Assembly: GCA_029378245.1 (NCBI GenBank)
Contig: JARKIF010000046.1
Coordinates: forward strand, 329,564-393,563
DNA length: 64,000 bases
Direction of reading: 5' to 3'
Source of the DNA: Roridomyces roridus
Taxonomy: Eukaryota; Basidiomycota; Agaricomycetes; Agaricales; Mycenaceae
The position numbers and the translations under genes were made by a program. This document shows, one piece after another, positions 12,081 to 23,990 of the stretch (positions within the stretch are counted from its first letter, which is position 1; each line of letters opens with the position of its first letter). Under the pieces are notes generated by a model. That model had not been told where the DNA came from, made no database searches, and worked only from the letters and a program-made list of their open reading frames with translations.

Positions 12081-12825
12081 CTACGCGTAACTGGGCTGTG
12101 TTGGCATCGACCGACGGGCTCTTTGACTTTGCCGCATCCGTCTATTCAATTTCCAGAACCTGCACGTGCAAAAATAATTACCACCCCGCTATCAAGGTTG
12201 AGCGACTGTGAACGTACCAGCTTCTGACGCGCCGCGCTGACAAATTCAAGTCTCTTTCAATCGGGAGTAGTTCCTCTGCCGAAGGAACTGGTGTCCGCGC
12301 GAACGCGTCCATCAGCTCTCGAAATTGGGCCGCAGTGATATTGTCTTTCGTCTTGCTTGTTTTTTCTGGAGTTCGGCTGGAAAGTGTGAGGGAGGTACCT
12401 GCATAACAAAGTTGAGAGAAAAAAGTCGCACCGTGAACACGGGGCGCTGAGTGATCCCTGCATGTGCCAGCGGCGCGTCGAGGTGCCGAGTTGAATGTGT
12501 GTGAGGGAGGAAAAAGTACGGCGTCGGGAGACTCGGCGTCACGGTCGTGGTGATGTCCTGGGGCGCCTCCGTGCACGCTCATTTCCATTTGTCTGACACG
12601 ACTTTCGATGTTATGCAGCCGCTGAGTCCAGCGTCAATAGGGGTCATGTGCCAATGCCTGGTGGATGTACATGAAAAACGGTTCTTGGGCGAGTCGGAGC
12701 GGTGGTGGAGCAGTGACATTGAATGTCCCGCCGCGGCGGCTGATAACGAAGGATTGCGCTCTGAAGAACATGAGTCGACAGGTGGTGGTGGGCAGCGGGT
12801 ATGGAGGGAGCTTCGGCGGTGTCAA
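12081..12825 (-). pseudogene. Homeodomain gene copy i, with in-frame stop
   Basis: The minus strand reads a Pro-rich N-terminus, a G-G-T-F motif, then an in-frame TGA at 12634-12636. The same frame continues as a coil (R-L-H-N-I-E-S-R-V-R-Q-M-E). A homeodomain-like region follows (FRELMDAFARTP ... L-S-A-R-R-V-R-S-W). A GT-AG intron (12160-12217) splits the Trp codon after TG, as in copy iii. The next exon completes W-F-W-K-L-N-R-R-M-R-Q, which has two residues more than the usual W-F-x-N-R-R. Related copies lie at 20.0-20.6 and 24.0-24.6 kb. The TGA suggests a pseudogene; translation from a downstream ATG at 12588 is possible. Confidence 0.6.
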
Positions 12826-13453
12826 ATTGAGCCCACGGTGTAAGTAGCCTCTAGCTATGCATTATATATGCAGCGTGAGATTATTATTATTCGCACCGAT
12901 ACCCTGTATGACGACCGTAACCGCCCGCATTGACGCACTGCCTGTTCCACGGGAATCTTCTCTGATCTGCAATCCCTGTTGGGACGCGGCAGTTCCAATT
13001 AAGCAACTACACTCGAAAGCTTCTCGAGTAGGCATGTCTCCAAGTCCGAAGGCCCTCTCGACATGATGATGAATACACACGCTGGACGCAGTTGTCAGTG
13101 GGCGCTTCAAGGGCGCTAAGACCAGATAATTAGTTATTTGAATGCAATGGCGCGAGTTCTCGAGCCGAGGTGAGTGGGGCCACAGATTTTCTGCCAATTC
13201 TGATTGCAAGTTGAGTCTGAGCCTGAGCCGCCACCGCCGGATATTGGGTTGTTTGCGGTCAGCGAACAACACATCAAGGTTTGATCGTTTCAGTGTAGTA
13301 CTGGTGAGCGTGCGAAAGCAGTACTGATTCTTGTGACAGCGGAGTGACGCGTGATCCGTGCCTCTCTCATCACACCACGACAATCTGCCAGCACTACATG
13401 CAATGCAGCATCTACGTCGACGAATCCACCTTCCCACATCTCCAAATTCTTTC

Positions 13454-16400
13454 TCTGGCCACATGTGCTCTCATTTCACCCGCTTTCATCCTTCGGAACA
13501 CCATTCTTGGCCCGTCCTCTTCTTGGATACACTTGCATCGCCCGGGCCTCGGTTTTGAATGGGACTATGTAGATGAGCGGCGGCTGGAACTGAGGTGTGT
13601 TTCCATCGGTCCTATGACCTCCTGTCTATTCCCTCACTTGTCTGTCTCTCGACTACGAGTCCCGCACGCCACCACTATGGCTATCATCCATCGCTTATCG
13701 TCAAACTGGGCTACGTCTCAGAACATCTTTCGCTCTCGGTCGAGCACAACCTAACCTGCTTATTGCTTCACCCCAACTCTTCCTCCGGCTCTCGCTCGCT
13801 CGCTCCTTTACCTAAAGTGCCCAGTCTTAACTCGCATCTATGCCCTCGGATACTGGATTGTTTCTTACTCTGCTATCCGCTATCGACCACATCGAATTTC
13901 TGGGCTTCCAGTTTTTCCTGCATCCAAGCCCCCGAGCCCTGTTTTGATCTAATATACCGCTATCAAGCACATCCATTTTCTGGACATCAATTCCTATTCA
14001 TTCATACGTACCTATGTCCTCGAGCCTTGGGTTGCTTCATTCCTCCGTTATTGAACGTGCCGAGTTCTTTTGGGCCTCCAGCTCCCTTCACATTCGGGCA
14101 TTTAGTTCCCATGAGATTCGGGCACTCAGTCCCTTACTCAAGCATTCGGCACCGCTCCACTGACATTCGGGCATTGAGTCCCTTCCTCAAGCATTCGGGT
14201 ACCGCTCCCATGACATTCGGGCATTGAGTCCCTTCCTCAAGCATTCGGGTACCGCTCCCATGACATTCGGGCATTGAGTCCCTTCCTCAAGCATTCGGGT
14301 ACCGCTCCCATGACATTCGGGCTCAGTCCCATGAAATTCGGGCTCAGTCCCATGACATTCGGGCATTAGTCCCATGAAATTCGGGCATTCAGTCCCATGA
14401 CATTCGGGCATTCAGTCCCATAAATTCTTATACACATCTGCTGTTTAATGATGGAGCTCCTTCCTCGGAGCGTTCATTCACCTTGTCGATCTTACTCCAC
14501 TCCACGCTGTTGACGGTCTCAACGCTCTCTATTCCCTTGAGTAACTTGATTGCCTCCTGGTACTGGTTTGTTCTTCTCACCTGTGGAATTCCAATTTATT
14601 TGATACATCTATGCCTTCGACTGCTGGATATCTGTCGGCTATCTTCAGCCATCGAGTTTTCTTTCAAACAGTCAAGTGTCAAACCTCTCTCTCTCGAACT
14701 TGACCATTGGTTCTCTCTTCAAGCATTCAGGCGTCAAGTTTCTATAATTCAATTCGGGCTTTGATTTCGCTTCAATCTTCTACGGTTCATTCTTTCATTT
14801 TGAGTATCGAGTTCTCTTCAAGCATTCGGGTTTCGAGTCCCCATAATTCATTCATTCCGGGTATCGAGTCCCTCATATTGAATAATTCAGGCATCCAGTT
14901 TCCCATTCACTCGGGTATCCAGCTCCCAACTCAATCGGGTGTCCATTTCCTGTCTGTTCGTTCCGGCAAAAGCGTCAAGTTTGTCTTATGCATTCATGCT
15001 CCCAACAATGGATTGCTTCATTCCTCCGACTTCAAAAGTGGTTATTATGCTATCCTATCACGCTCTTTTCCACCCAGGGCACGCCCTCCTTTGGACCCTC
15101 CAGTATTGGAATTGATTCTCGCAGTCGAATAGGAACACATTCACAATTACCTATCCTCGGATGTTATATTCACTGGGGTTTCTTGGCTGAACAGAGCTGC
15201 ATTTGTATACCTGAACACTCGGGCCAATATTCGTTCAATGATGTCTTGTCGGATTCGTACCACCGAAGGTCCATCTGCTTGTCGCTTCTGCTCTCAAGTA
15301 CGAAATGTCAACCCATGCAATGGGTGCCTGCGGCTTCCGACAATAGTCTTCTCGTATTGTCGCTGAATAGCCTGGGCATCATACCGCGACACACCCGATA
15401 ACTTGACGTCAACTCGAGTCGATCGGCGGCCGCAGACTCGCGGTGGTTTGATCCCTTTCCTTGTCGATTTCAGGCCATCCCATCCAACATCCTGTTCTCT
15501 TGTGCACTGGCATTCGAGACCGTGCAACCTTCGAACCGTTCATCGTAACATCCAAACTTCATTCCACAGCTATGGGCCTGCGCACATGTCTGACGCCGTG
15601 CATCCTTCGAACTACGATGTTTCTTGGATCGTGATTCGTCCGAGCTGCACTACCCTTGATCCCGTGCCATTCGGTGTGCTCTTTGCGTGCACTGCTATTC
15701 TAGAGTCTGGATTGTCTTCAACTTGATTTGATGTTCATTATCTGAACGTCGAACCTCAAGCCATAAATTTAATTTCGCCTGCAAGGCTCAATCCTGATTC
15801 TTGGTTTCATTAAAGGCTTTAAACATGTCCCTACTTCTAATGCAACCTTTCTTTGCACCCTCGACCCCTCTTGACTGGCGCCTCGACTTGGATATCTGAT
15901 TTGTTTTGCACCACGATCCCCGCTTCCAAAATTTCAACCCTCGTCCTTCTGGCTCTAAAACCTTCAAATCTCTCCATTCGTGTTCAAAATACACATCCTT
16001 GAATTTCCTCATCTTCACTCTATCCCACGACTCCTTCATTTGCACTGTGCAGCTCCGGTATCAACCGGCGTGCGAGTGTTATTATTGCCACGTTCCTTTC
16101 TCCCCTTTGCAGCGCTCCCATGCTTCTATTCCTTGCCGAGGGGACTTCTACACCTGATTCTATTCGATTCAATCTTCCAATCTTTGATGTCTAACCATGG
16201 TGGTACCCTTGGTCTTGCCTTCCCATTAGTCTGTTCAACCCACGGCTGCCTGGGATTCGCTTGAGTCCGTTTGGACTTGGATATTCTATGAAATTCGTGG
16301 TCACTAAACTCTCCGTCATCTCTCCCATCAAAAAAATGTTATTCATATTTCATCTTCGTGATTTGGCTCCACTGGAAGTCTGGGTTTTGCTTTGGATTCA

Positions 16401-16522
16401 CACTCTGTCATAACCCGTTGGGGGTTGGCATTTGCCCGAAACTTTTGATGGATCTTCTTCGCCGCTTATTTGTTGGGTTAGCCGCGGGCGTTGGTGATGC
16501 CCTCGTCTGGCGTCTCAGTTCT
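13454..16522. mobile_element. 3.07-kb CT-rich insert X inside the tandem duplication
   Basis: Present only in the left unit of the duplication. It is pyrimidine-rich, has no gene with a recognisable domain, and contains scattered 'attcgggtatcgagtccc'-like motifs and a minisatellite. Either it inserted into one unit in place of Y, or Y is a deletion derivative. Target duplications or terminal repeats were not found at the borders. Confidence 0.4.
14161..14420. repeat. Minisatellite, 50-bp then about 22-bp units
   Basis: About three copies of a 50-bp unit (cattcgggcattgagtccc / ttcctcaagcattcgggtac) run from 14161 to 14310. Five shorter units of 'tgacattcgggcattcagtc' type follow. The pattern suggests that the short units arose by shortening of the long one. 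Confidence 0.9.
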
Positions 16523-17213
16523 GGGTTCATTCTCAGGCCTCACCATCGCCCTACGACCTGGAGATCAGTGGTTTGGGAAGTTGAACCTTCCGCTGCCCCT
16601 CCACCCCCAACGAATATCTGTGGCTGCCTCCAAGTTCAATTCAATTCACAGACGCGAACGAAGCGCGGAACAAGAGTGTAGTACTGGTGAGCGTGCGAAA
16701 GCAGTACTGATTCTTGTGACAGCGGAGTGACGCGTGATCCGTGCCTCTCTCATCACACCACGACAATCTGCCAGCACTACATGCAATGCAGCATCTACGT
16801 CGACGAATCCACCTTCCCACATCTCCAAATTCTTTCCCCACCCACCCTCGCCTTTAAATCCACCATGTATTTGTATTGTTTGTTCAGTTTCCCTTGGCAT
16901 GTGGGCAGCACACAGGTAGGGTGGCGGTGGGGTTCATTCTCAGGCCTCACCATCGCCCTACGACCTGGAGATCAGTGGTTTGGGAAGTTGAACCTTCCGC
17001 TGCCCCTCCACCCCCAACGAATATCTGTGGCTGCCTCCAAGTTCAATTCAATTCGCAGACGCGAACGAAGCGCGGAACAAGATGATGATTTCAATTTCCC
17101 GCGGCTGTGATTAGATCATGATGTAGATAATGTCAATCCAATTTGAGGAATATTATCGACCGCCTTATGAGTGCAAAACAATATCCTCTAGGCGCTGTGT
17201 AAATGCCACCTAG

Positions 17214-17867
17214 TCAATACGAGCTCGTCATATTACATCGAGACACACCTGAAAAATCGCCGGTACGTCCGACCTGAAAATCAGCGAGCATGGTTTCAGT
17301 CTCGTTGATATCCGCTGTATAATAGCGCTGGCGTTCGGTCTCGAACAAGAACTGGTAGCCGCGCGGTGAGATGTATCCAGATTAGATTCAGAGTGCACTT
17401 GCCTCCACGACTGTACGGATGTGCTTGACTTCACGAGCACACCGACGGATGTCCCCAGAAATGATAAAGTATCTCGTGAGAGTGAACATCGAGAGATGAG
17501 TCTCCAGCAGGCGGCAGCGTATCGTAGATGCCGTCCGTTTCTCCCTGTGGAAGAATTTGTCACGACAGTAATAAGGCTTCCAAGGAGTTTCGTACTTTAA
17601 CAATCGAATGCCCTGCCCCGCGAGGCTGACTCTGAAGTTGAGGGGAAATTCACTGTGAGCCTCGCGTAGGGTGTCCTCGGTCTGCTGGATCAGTTCTTCG
17701 AGGTTTTGGAGCTGTGCCGAAGGGTGCTGGTAATAGGTGGCACTTGCAACGACAAAAACAGCGCTGAACCCCAGTAGAATGTAGCGAGATGCATGGTGGG
17801 GAATCAAAGATATGGCGGAAAACCACAGTGAGGATGCGAGTTGCCAAGACATCGCAGAATTGTACAT
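17214..17867 (-). CDS. Small membrane protein, basidiomycete coiled-coil family, 183 aa
   Basis: Three exons: 17867-17596, 17544-17403 and 17351-17214. The ATG at 17867 begins M-Y-N-S-A-M-S-W. One hydrophobic helix (Y-I-L-L-G-F-S-A-V-F-V-V-A-S-A) spans roughly residues 30-48. A long amphipathic helical region rich in Arg, Leu and Glu follows, with REKRTASTIRCRLLETHL and ETERQRYYTADINETETML. The first intron is GT-AG. The second fits only as a GC-AG intron (GAG/gcaagt...ctaccag), the usual form of minor GC donors; it keeps the frame through to TGA. I know this layout (one membrane helix, then a regularly spaced coil) from many agaricomycete hypothetical proteins of unknown function. A decayed relative lies at 34.4-35.1 kb. 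Confidence 0.7.
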
Positions 17868-19018
17868 ATGTGCGTTTGGAAGTCAGACATTGAGCATTCT
17901 TATAGACCTCCGTGGTGCGGCGCCATCACTCTATTCTCGACTCCGCTTCTTATACCTTCGAAGGTCAGCTGGCCTTCTCATCGCTACCATCTAATCTCCG
18001 AGCACTGCCCAAGGTCAGCTGGTCATCTCCGACGGGCACATGAGCGGACCGAATGCCACTCCCGCTGTCATGTTGAGCAGTCACCGGGTTGTTTTATGTC
18101 TAAAATCAACTATCCCGTCGAAGTCATCAACTGCGGGGTCATGAAAATCACACCACTCTTGAACCGGAGTTGGAATTTGGTGGTCTTGAGCGCTGGTCTG
18201 ATGTTTCGGGGGTTCTATCCTCGGAATGCATGGCTGTGCCATAACGGATGAAACGAGCAGGTGACTACCTCAATCTTCTCACTGGACGACAAAGATCATT
18301 TTCAGCTGGCTCTGTATGGGTGCTTTGAACCGGCAGCTGATTGCATTGTGTATGTGGACCGTCCGACCAAGCTCCTTGATCGCATCGCATTGACGATGCT
18401 TTCGACTTTCATCTGCGCTCCGCTCAGCGCCCTCAGCACTTGCTCGGCTCAGGCGAACTCACACTAAGCTGACCCATGACTCTCTCTCTTGCTATCAGAA
18501 TTCTGCTACTCGTCTGAAACAATGCTCCCGCTTGGTCTGTTGAACCTGTTCTCACTTCTGAGATCTGAAGTTCTGAACAGTGCTCAACAGCAACGGACCT
18601 CGTAAACGCCTCACCCATCCTCAAAGACTGCATGATCCCAGTTTGCAGATTATCCGTTTTACCGAATTGCGAACACGAGCAATGCCGAACCGAGCCGTAA
18701 ATTGCCTGTGGCAATCTTCAACTTCCGTCAATTACGCGTCCTCTGTGCGGCTAAACTCCTCGACCGAAGAGGGCTTTCAAGTTCAAGATTATCCGTTTTA
18801 CCGACGTCGTTGATGCTCTACTGAATGGCCCCATCTATCAGCTACACAGCTTGTCTCCCAAATATGCAACTGCTGATGCCGTTGCAACTAATGTATTGAA
18901 AGTGGCTACCTCGAAAACATCCGTTTTTCCGCAACAGTTCGTATAAAGGTCGCCAACAAGAACACTCTACTTCAAAGCAAACAACTTACCCTCGTAAATC
19001 AAGCCAGCCTCCCAAGAA
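17868..19018. other. Gene-free stretch with repeated phrase
   Basis: A phrase 'attatccgttttaccga' occurs at about 18647 and 18788, with a diverged form (catccgtttttccgc) near 18920. This may be a duplicated upstream element of the cupin gene. No gene seen. Confidence 0.35.
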
Positions 19019-19534
19019 ATGCCCTCGACCAGCTCTCAGCTCCCCGACGCCCGCCTTGTCGTCACCGGGCACACCGCCGACGGGACCTCCGTCTTCACAT
19101 ACGACGACACCCGCACACCCTTCTTCCCATTTGGCCCCGCTGGCAGCTCTTTCACTACATTCCACGCGAGTTCCACCGTCCCGGTATCCAACACCGCGCC
19201 GTTCCCCGAGCTTGGGAAGACCCTCCCGCGCCCCCCGCCCGAGGGTGTCATCTTCTGCATTACGGACATCCGCGCTGGATCGCGCGCGCCCATGCATCGC
19301 ACCCTCAGTATCGACTACACCGTCATACTCTCGGGAGAAATCGTCTGTATTCTCGAAAGCGGCGAGGAGAGGACGGTCAAGGCTGGAGAGTTTATCGTGC
19401 AGCGGGGAACGAACCATGCCTGGCATAATAGGTCGGAGGAGACTTGCCGTGTGTTGGCAGTCATGGTTGGGGCGGAGAAGATTGTAGTGAATGGCAAGGT
19501 GTTTGAGGAGACGGTCATAAAGAAGCCGGAGTAA
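19019..19534 (+). CDS. Small cupin-domain protein, 171 aa
   Basis: A single uninterrupted frame from ATG 19019 to TAA. The C-terminal half is a cupin_2 barrel. The first conserved box reads APMHRTLSIDYTVILSGEI, with metal-site His and a conserved Glu. The second reads K-A-G-E-F-I-V-Q-R-G-T-N-H-A-W-H-N, with the metal-site His. The N-terminal 80 residues carry a 'VFTYDDTRTPFFPF' sheet typical of this fungal/bacterial subfamily. No signal peptide, so it is probably cytosolic. Homologues lie in many fungal clusters but the substrate is unknown. It has no intron, unlike its neighbours, and higher GC (about 60 percent). It may be an old horizontal acquisition, but this is only a suggestion. Confidence 0.88.
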   Translation: MPSTSSQLPDARLVVTGHTADGTSVFTYDDTRTPFFPFGPAGSSFTTFHASSTVPVSNTAPFPELGKTLPRPPPEGVIFCITDIRAGSRAPMHRTLSIDYTVILSGEIVCILESGEERTVKAGEFIVQRGTNHAWHNRSEETCRVLAVMVGAEKIVVNGKVFEETVIKKPE

Positions 19535-20035
19535 ATAGGTCTCGAATTGGCCCGAGTCGGAACGATACCGACTTGTATTTTGTTTGAAAAATTCACCACC
19601 GTAGAATATTTGGAGGCGCTTTTTGAGTGAACCGCGTTAAGCTCTCAGTGGGACAGATAAGTATGCATACCCTGAGTTCGACCAGCTGATCGTTGAGCGC
19701 TTGGTTGTTCAATGTGACTACTAATACTTAGTCGCAGATTCCAAAATCAACTCGACGGAAAGCAAACGAACCTCAGGACAGGCCGAGTCGTACCGAGTGC
19801 CAAACGGTCAGTTGAAGCTGTAGCGGAGAGAATCTTGCGAGTTTGCGTCAAGATTCCCGCAAATGAGAGACTCGGGTGCATTGCAGGAAGGTTGACAACG
19901 CTGAGACGAGTAGACAAATGACCACGACGACGCAGTCTTTAAAACTCAGTCCCCGTGCTCAATGAAATATCATGAAATCGCCAAACAGACAGTTGTCAAA
20001 AACAGGTACGGAAAGATATGCCTCTTCTGGACGCT
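19535..20035. other. Gene-free stretch
   Basis: 3' flank of the cupin gene. No coding sequence or repeat recognised. Confidence 0.4.
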
Positions 20036-20628
20036 CATCTCGCGCGGATACGGCGACATACGGAGGGAGGGCGCACTCGTTTTCGTTTCTTCCAGCATCT
20101 TGGTGAAGGGCTTCAGTTTCTCCTTTCCTTTCCGCTCAACATCACACGCACCAGTTCGTGATAGTACCCGTCGACACACCTGAAGAGATCGCCGTTGTTC
20201 GGGCGGGCGAGGGATCTGGGGTGTGTGCGGATATTTCATTCAGTACTTGAAATTGAATGGCATTCTGTCAGGCTTGATTCTGCCGTTTCGGCGGACGGTG
20301 GCGAGGCTTTGGAGGAGTGAATATATACTCTTCTTTGGCGATGCTGGACTTGACGGGGACGGATCTCTCGGGCTGTAGAAAGTAGAACGAACTTGAGAGG
20401 GATATGTCTCGATGTGTCATTGATAATGACGTGGTAGGCGGTCTGTGTCTTGTCGGAGTTGAGTTGAAAGTACATTGTCCGTCGCCGTTGTTGAATCTCG
20501 GTGGTTTCATTGTAAGGAAGATTCCAACTGGAGAAGAATCCACCTACGCCAGGGGCGAAAGATGGGATCGTTCCACCCGAGATGTCGAGACCACGAGCTC
20601 CAGATAATATAACGGGTTTTCGATCCAT
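20036..20628 (-). pseudogene. Homeodomain gene copy ii, degenerate
   Basis: Paralogue of the intact copy at 23991-24627. From ATG 20628 it reads S-G-A-R-G-L-D-I-S-G-G-T-I and later MYFQLNSDKTQTAYHVI, H-I-P-L-K-F-V-L-L-S-T-A-R-E. After an intron come RHRPPKRQNQA and an in-frame TGA (20268-20270). The same frame then continues Q-N-A-I-Q-F-Q-V-L-N-E-I-S-A-H-T-P-D-P-S-P and G-T-I-T-N-W. The inter-helix loop is three residues shorter than in copy iii. At the last junction the TG donor would join to A, giving a second stop, so the recognition helix (C-W-K-K-R-K-R) is not reached. A deletion near 20540 also changes the first exon. Clearly non-functional as a homeodomain protein. Confidence 0.65.
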
Positions 20629-22092
20629 CGCTGAGCAGGCGTGGATAGTCGACGGAGTGTCAACTACCAAAAAAGGGGTGCCGGTGCGAGGGGGGTAGCA
20701 TTTCTGGTCCAGAAAACGTGCGGAGACAAGAAAAAAAGTTATGGAGAATGGACCTGCTTGAATATAGCAGTCACTACGATATCAGAAGGACGGCGCGCGC
20801 AGGGGTCGAGTTGTAGAGAGCTCGGGGAAGGAAGCGGAGTTTGATCCGGGACGGGGGTTGTGTGGAAGGTGGTGAACTTGGTGCTGTGGCCCAAGGTCTC
20901 AAAGAGGGCTCGGGTCTCGTGATAAGTGAAGATTGAGGGGTCATCCGCGGTGTATTCATGGTTACGACGGGAGTGCGGCGGAGGTGAAGGACATATTCCA
21001 TTTGTTGTGAGCTTGGTAGTTGCTTGCTCTGAGGTTGAATTGGGCGAGACATCGAGAGAATTCGAAGCGGTGAACCGGAAAGTCTTGAACGCCCCACAAA
21101 GTTCGGGAGTTGAGATAACATGACCACCGGACTTTTGATGGCTGTGTTGCGGTGATCTGCCGCTGCGGCTGCCATCACGCCTGCTCCTCTCACATCACGG
21201 CGTCCTCTCTTGCATGTATTTACACACTGGGGCATTTATTGAAGGTAAAGAATGTTCATTGAAGGACCAAGAACGGTAGATACATAGGGAGGGTAGGGCA
21301 GGGCGGCGGTCAATTCTTGTTTCTGAACAATGGACATTGGTAATGGCGGGGCGCGCGAGGGAGGAATGGAGGGCGTGCAAGGGGAGAGGTGCACTCAGGC
21401 GGCTATGTGCGGCGACATGTGCACGGGTGAGAATGTGTGCATATATACGTGGGGCGGAGACGTCGTGCGATTGGGTGCGCAAGCTGTGATGTCGGCAAAC
21501 GGCAAACGGCTGCAAAGCAGGAAGCAGTGTAGTCGAGGCTTCGAGCGCGAAGACTGGCGAGAAGGGCGAGGTCAGTTGATCAGGGAATAAGGACACGGAC
21601 GATCTCAGCCTGATTGAGCAGGCTGCAGCGTGGGCCGTGGTGACTCGATACGGGTGACATCGCGGCGTGCTGGCGAGATGGCGTTCGCGGGGCGTCAAGG
21701 CAACAGCGGGCTGCGACGCGCAGGCACTCGATGAGGGTGGAGGCAGAGACAGGAGGAGGATCATTGATCATTTTGATGCATATGACGACATCGCTGACAT
21801 GCCGATCGGCACATCACCGCCATCACCCAAAATCCCGGTGGTCCTGTGGTCCTGTGGTCCTGTTATCTCAACTCCCGGACGCACTCGAACGCCCAATATG
21901 AGTCCAATTTTGAATAAAAGTTGATGTCTGTACCTCGGATTGGGCTGCTTCCAGGAAAGGCAGCGAGAATACGGATTATATTGAAGTACCGTTCATACCG
22001 GGTACTTATCGAAGTAGGAGAGACCTCGCTGGTAGGCCGGCCGCCTGGTAATTCACACTGCGCCCAAGGCTCGATCGGTTTGCGACCAATAT
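20629..22092. other. Gene-free or unassigned stretch
   Basis: Minus-strand open frames at 20774-21235 and 21195-21764 are Ser/Pro/Arg-rich, lack splice-consistent structure and hold no motif. A 'gtggtcctgtggtcctgtg' direct repeat is at 21838-21860. Confidence 0.3.
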
Positions 22093-22425
22093 TCAGCCCA
22101 GTTTCGTATCTTGGAGGGGCTGGACACAATGAGAGAATGATCTAGGAGTACCGCCTTTGAGAAGAGCCCAGCGTTCCAGGTGGAGAGCAAGGGAGATCAA
22201 AGGGAGAAGATGGTGGTCGACAGCAAGTGCTCCGTGCAAAGCTGACTCATTGATGGCGGACATCGGAACTCCGAGATCAATCCTGTCCTTTTCTCCGCCA
22301 CTACATCCCGCTAGCGCTTGAAACCAGCCAAGACATGATTCAAGCTGCTTGCGCACGACAGGGACCCGTCTGCTGCCCTGGATGATACTCCATAGACGCT
22401 TCAGATGTACCGCAGGACCATCCAT
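22093..22425 (-). CDS. Unrecognised 110-codon open frame
   Basis: An ATG-started frame reading MDGPAVHLKRLWSIIQG..., with Leu-rich helical sequence (HHLLPLISLALHLERWALL). It looks more protein-like than surrounding frames, but there is no known motif. The 3' end may be an intron donor region. It could be one exon of a decayed gene. Confidence 0.25.
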   Translation of the reverse strand: MDGPAVHLKRLWSIIQGSRRVPVVRKQLESCLGWFQALAGCSGGEKDRIDLGVPMSAINESALHGALAVDHHLLPLISLALHLERWALLKGGTPRSFSHCVQPLQDTKLG

Positions 22426-23990
22426 GCTAAGACTCGCTTGCCATGGCGCATTCCACGCCTATCGACTAGGGACGTCTCGTATACACTGGCTCCTCGTGCG
22501 TCTTTTGCGCCCTCTACACGATTTTCGCTCATCTCTTACAAGCATTGACTTCGGCCCTTCCTAATCCGATGTACGCCCCATCTCCGCTGACGACCGATGA
22601 CGGACCTACCTGGTCATATACTACGATGTGCCTCATGTTCCTGCCCTCCCTTCCGCCGGGTCTCATCACCGTAGCAGGACGTTTGCGTCGCCCTCACAAC
22701 CCCCACCGAAGCCTTGCTCTCCTCCTCGCCGCTGTGATCAATCGCATTTCAGCAGTCTACCATCTCGATTGCGTAGAGACGGGCGGTGCTACGGTTCAGG
22801 CATCAATGACCGTTAGACGGTGTCTTTCGCTTTCCTTCGGTCTCAAGGTACTCATCCTCATCCCAGGTTGCGCTTCCACATCTTACCCTGACCGTGGGGC
22901 ACGGACTGCGTCTTCCACTCTGCGGGCTTTGGATTGCATTCTCCACCTTCGTCCGCCAGCCCACCGACGTTTCGCAGGCGACCTTGGAGGGAAGGAGGTC
23001 GCGGGCTGCACACAGACGGACGGTTCGTTCGCGGGTGGTCGAGTCTCAGTCCGCTAGCAGATGCCCCTTCTTCCTCGCCTCGTCCTCGTCCAAAGATTCC
23101 CCGTCGCTGCCTAAGCTCGGCGATACCGGTTAGCGACTCTCCCTCGACGCCGCCAGACCTGACGGGTCTCCGTCTTCCCCTAATGGTCACTCCTGCACCT
23201 CCGCGATAGTACTTACGCGCCTCGGGTTGCTGTCCAATTCTTTTCATGTCGTCAAGGTGCGTGGCGACGGGGGACTGCGCACGCGGCGTCCTCGTCCGTC
23301 GCGCACTGCCTCTGCCTTCGTCTATCCAATATTGTCGTGTTGTCGGACCGTCGACGAGGAGGGGTGCGCGATTGTAGTACACGACTCCATCATGCCTGGC
23401 CTTCCGAGAGCGTGGGCGAGCCCTCTCGCATTCTTACATGGGACGAACTGCATCTGCGGTGTTTCATTGCGGTCGGTACTATTGGAGGGGCTCGATTTTT
23501 TTGTGGTAACCATGGTGATGAGTCGAAAAATGGGATACGTCTCTTCCGAATCGGAATTTCATAACTACTGGACGTCCTCGATCTCTGTCCAGCAATGCAT
23601 TACGCTTACATGCTCTTGTATGCACCTCGTTCCTGTATACCTCTCTACTCCCGACAATCGGCCATTGTGGGGTTCCGAGAACGCACACCTGGCACCAAGG
23701 ACAATTGAAGACTAAGAGACACAGCCTCGCCCGCCGCCCTCCGGTAAAACTACTTCTACCTCAGCGAGGTGAGTAGGTGGGTAATCATCGGTCTCTTGCT
23801 CACATGATTCAAAAGTAAAACAACGGACAGCCTGTTCATGCAGTCTTGCAACTCTTATTCTGAACGACTCGATATCTCTACAGGTGATCACGGAGGGATC
23901 CTGGCCTACCCGTGGGCACACGCACGGTACTTGCCAACGTAGGCGGACCGACGAGCCACGAAATTCCGAACTCGAACAATGAAAATTGTG
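22426..23990. other. CT-rich gene-free stretch
   Basis: Overlapping frames on both strands (22545-23057, 22858-23382, 23227-23715) lack motifs and are explained by low stop density in CT-rich DNA. The right part is the 3' flank of the homeodomain gene. Confidence 0.3.

Larger units (their letters stand above)
13292..17081. repeat. Tandem duplication A-X-B / A'-Y-B'
   Basis: Segment A (13292-13453) recurs as A' (16675-16836), 162 bp each. Segment B (16523-16674) recurs as B' (16930-17081), 152 bp each. B and A' abut exactly at 16674/16675. Between A and B lie 3,069 bp (X). Between A' and B' lie 93 bp (Y). The two units are nearly identical, so the event is recent. No coding function is evident in A or B. 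Confidence 0.85.

Noticed and set aside
12862..13464. 200-codon minus-strand frame overlapping repeat block A
   Set aside because: Part of it recurs in A' where the frame differs downstream; Arg/Cys-rich with no motif.
13454..16522. Overlapping open frames in insert X
   Set aside because: Pyrimidine-rich DNA with few stops; the frames read as Ser/Leu/Phe strings without motifs.
20236..20670. Reading homeodomain copy ii as a functional gene
   Set aside because: In-frame TGA, shortened loop and an incompatible last splice site argue against it.
21195..21764. 189-codon minus-strand frame
   Set aside because: Ser/Pro/Arg/His-rich with no motif, antisense to purine-rich repeats.
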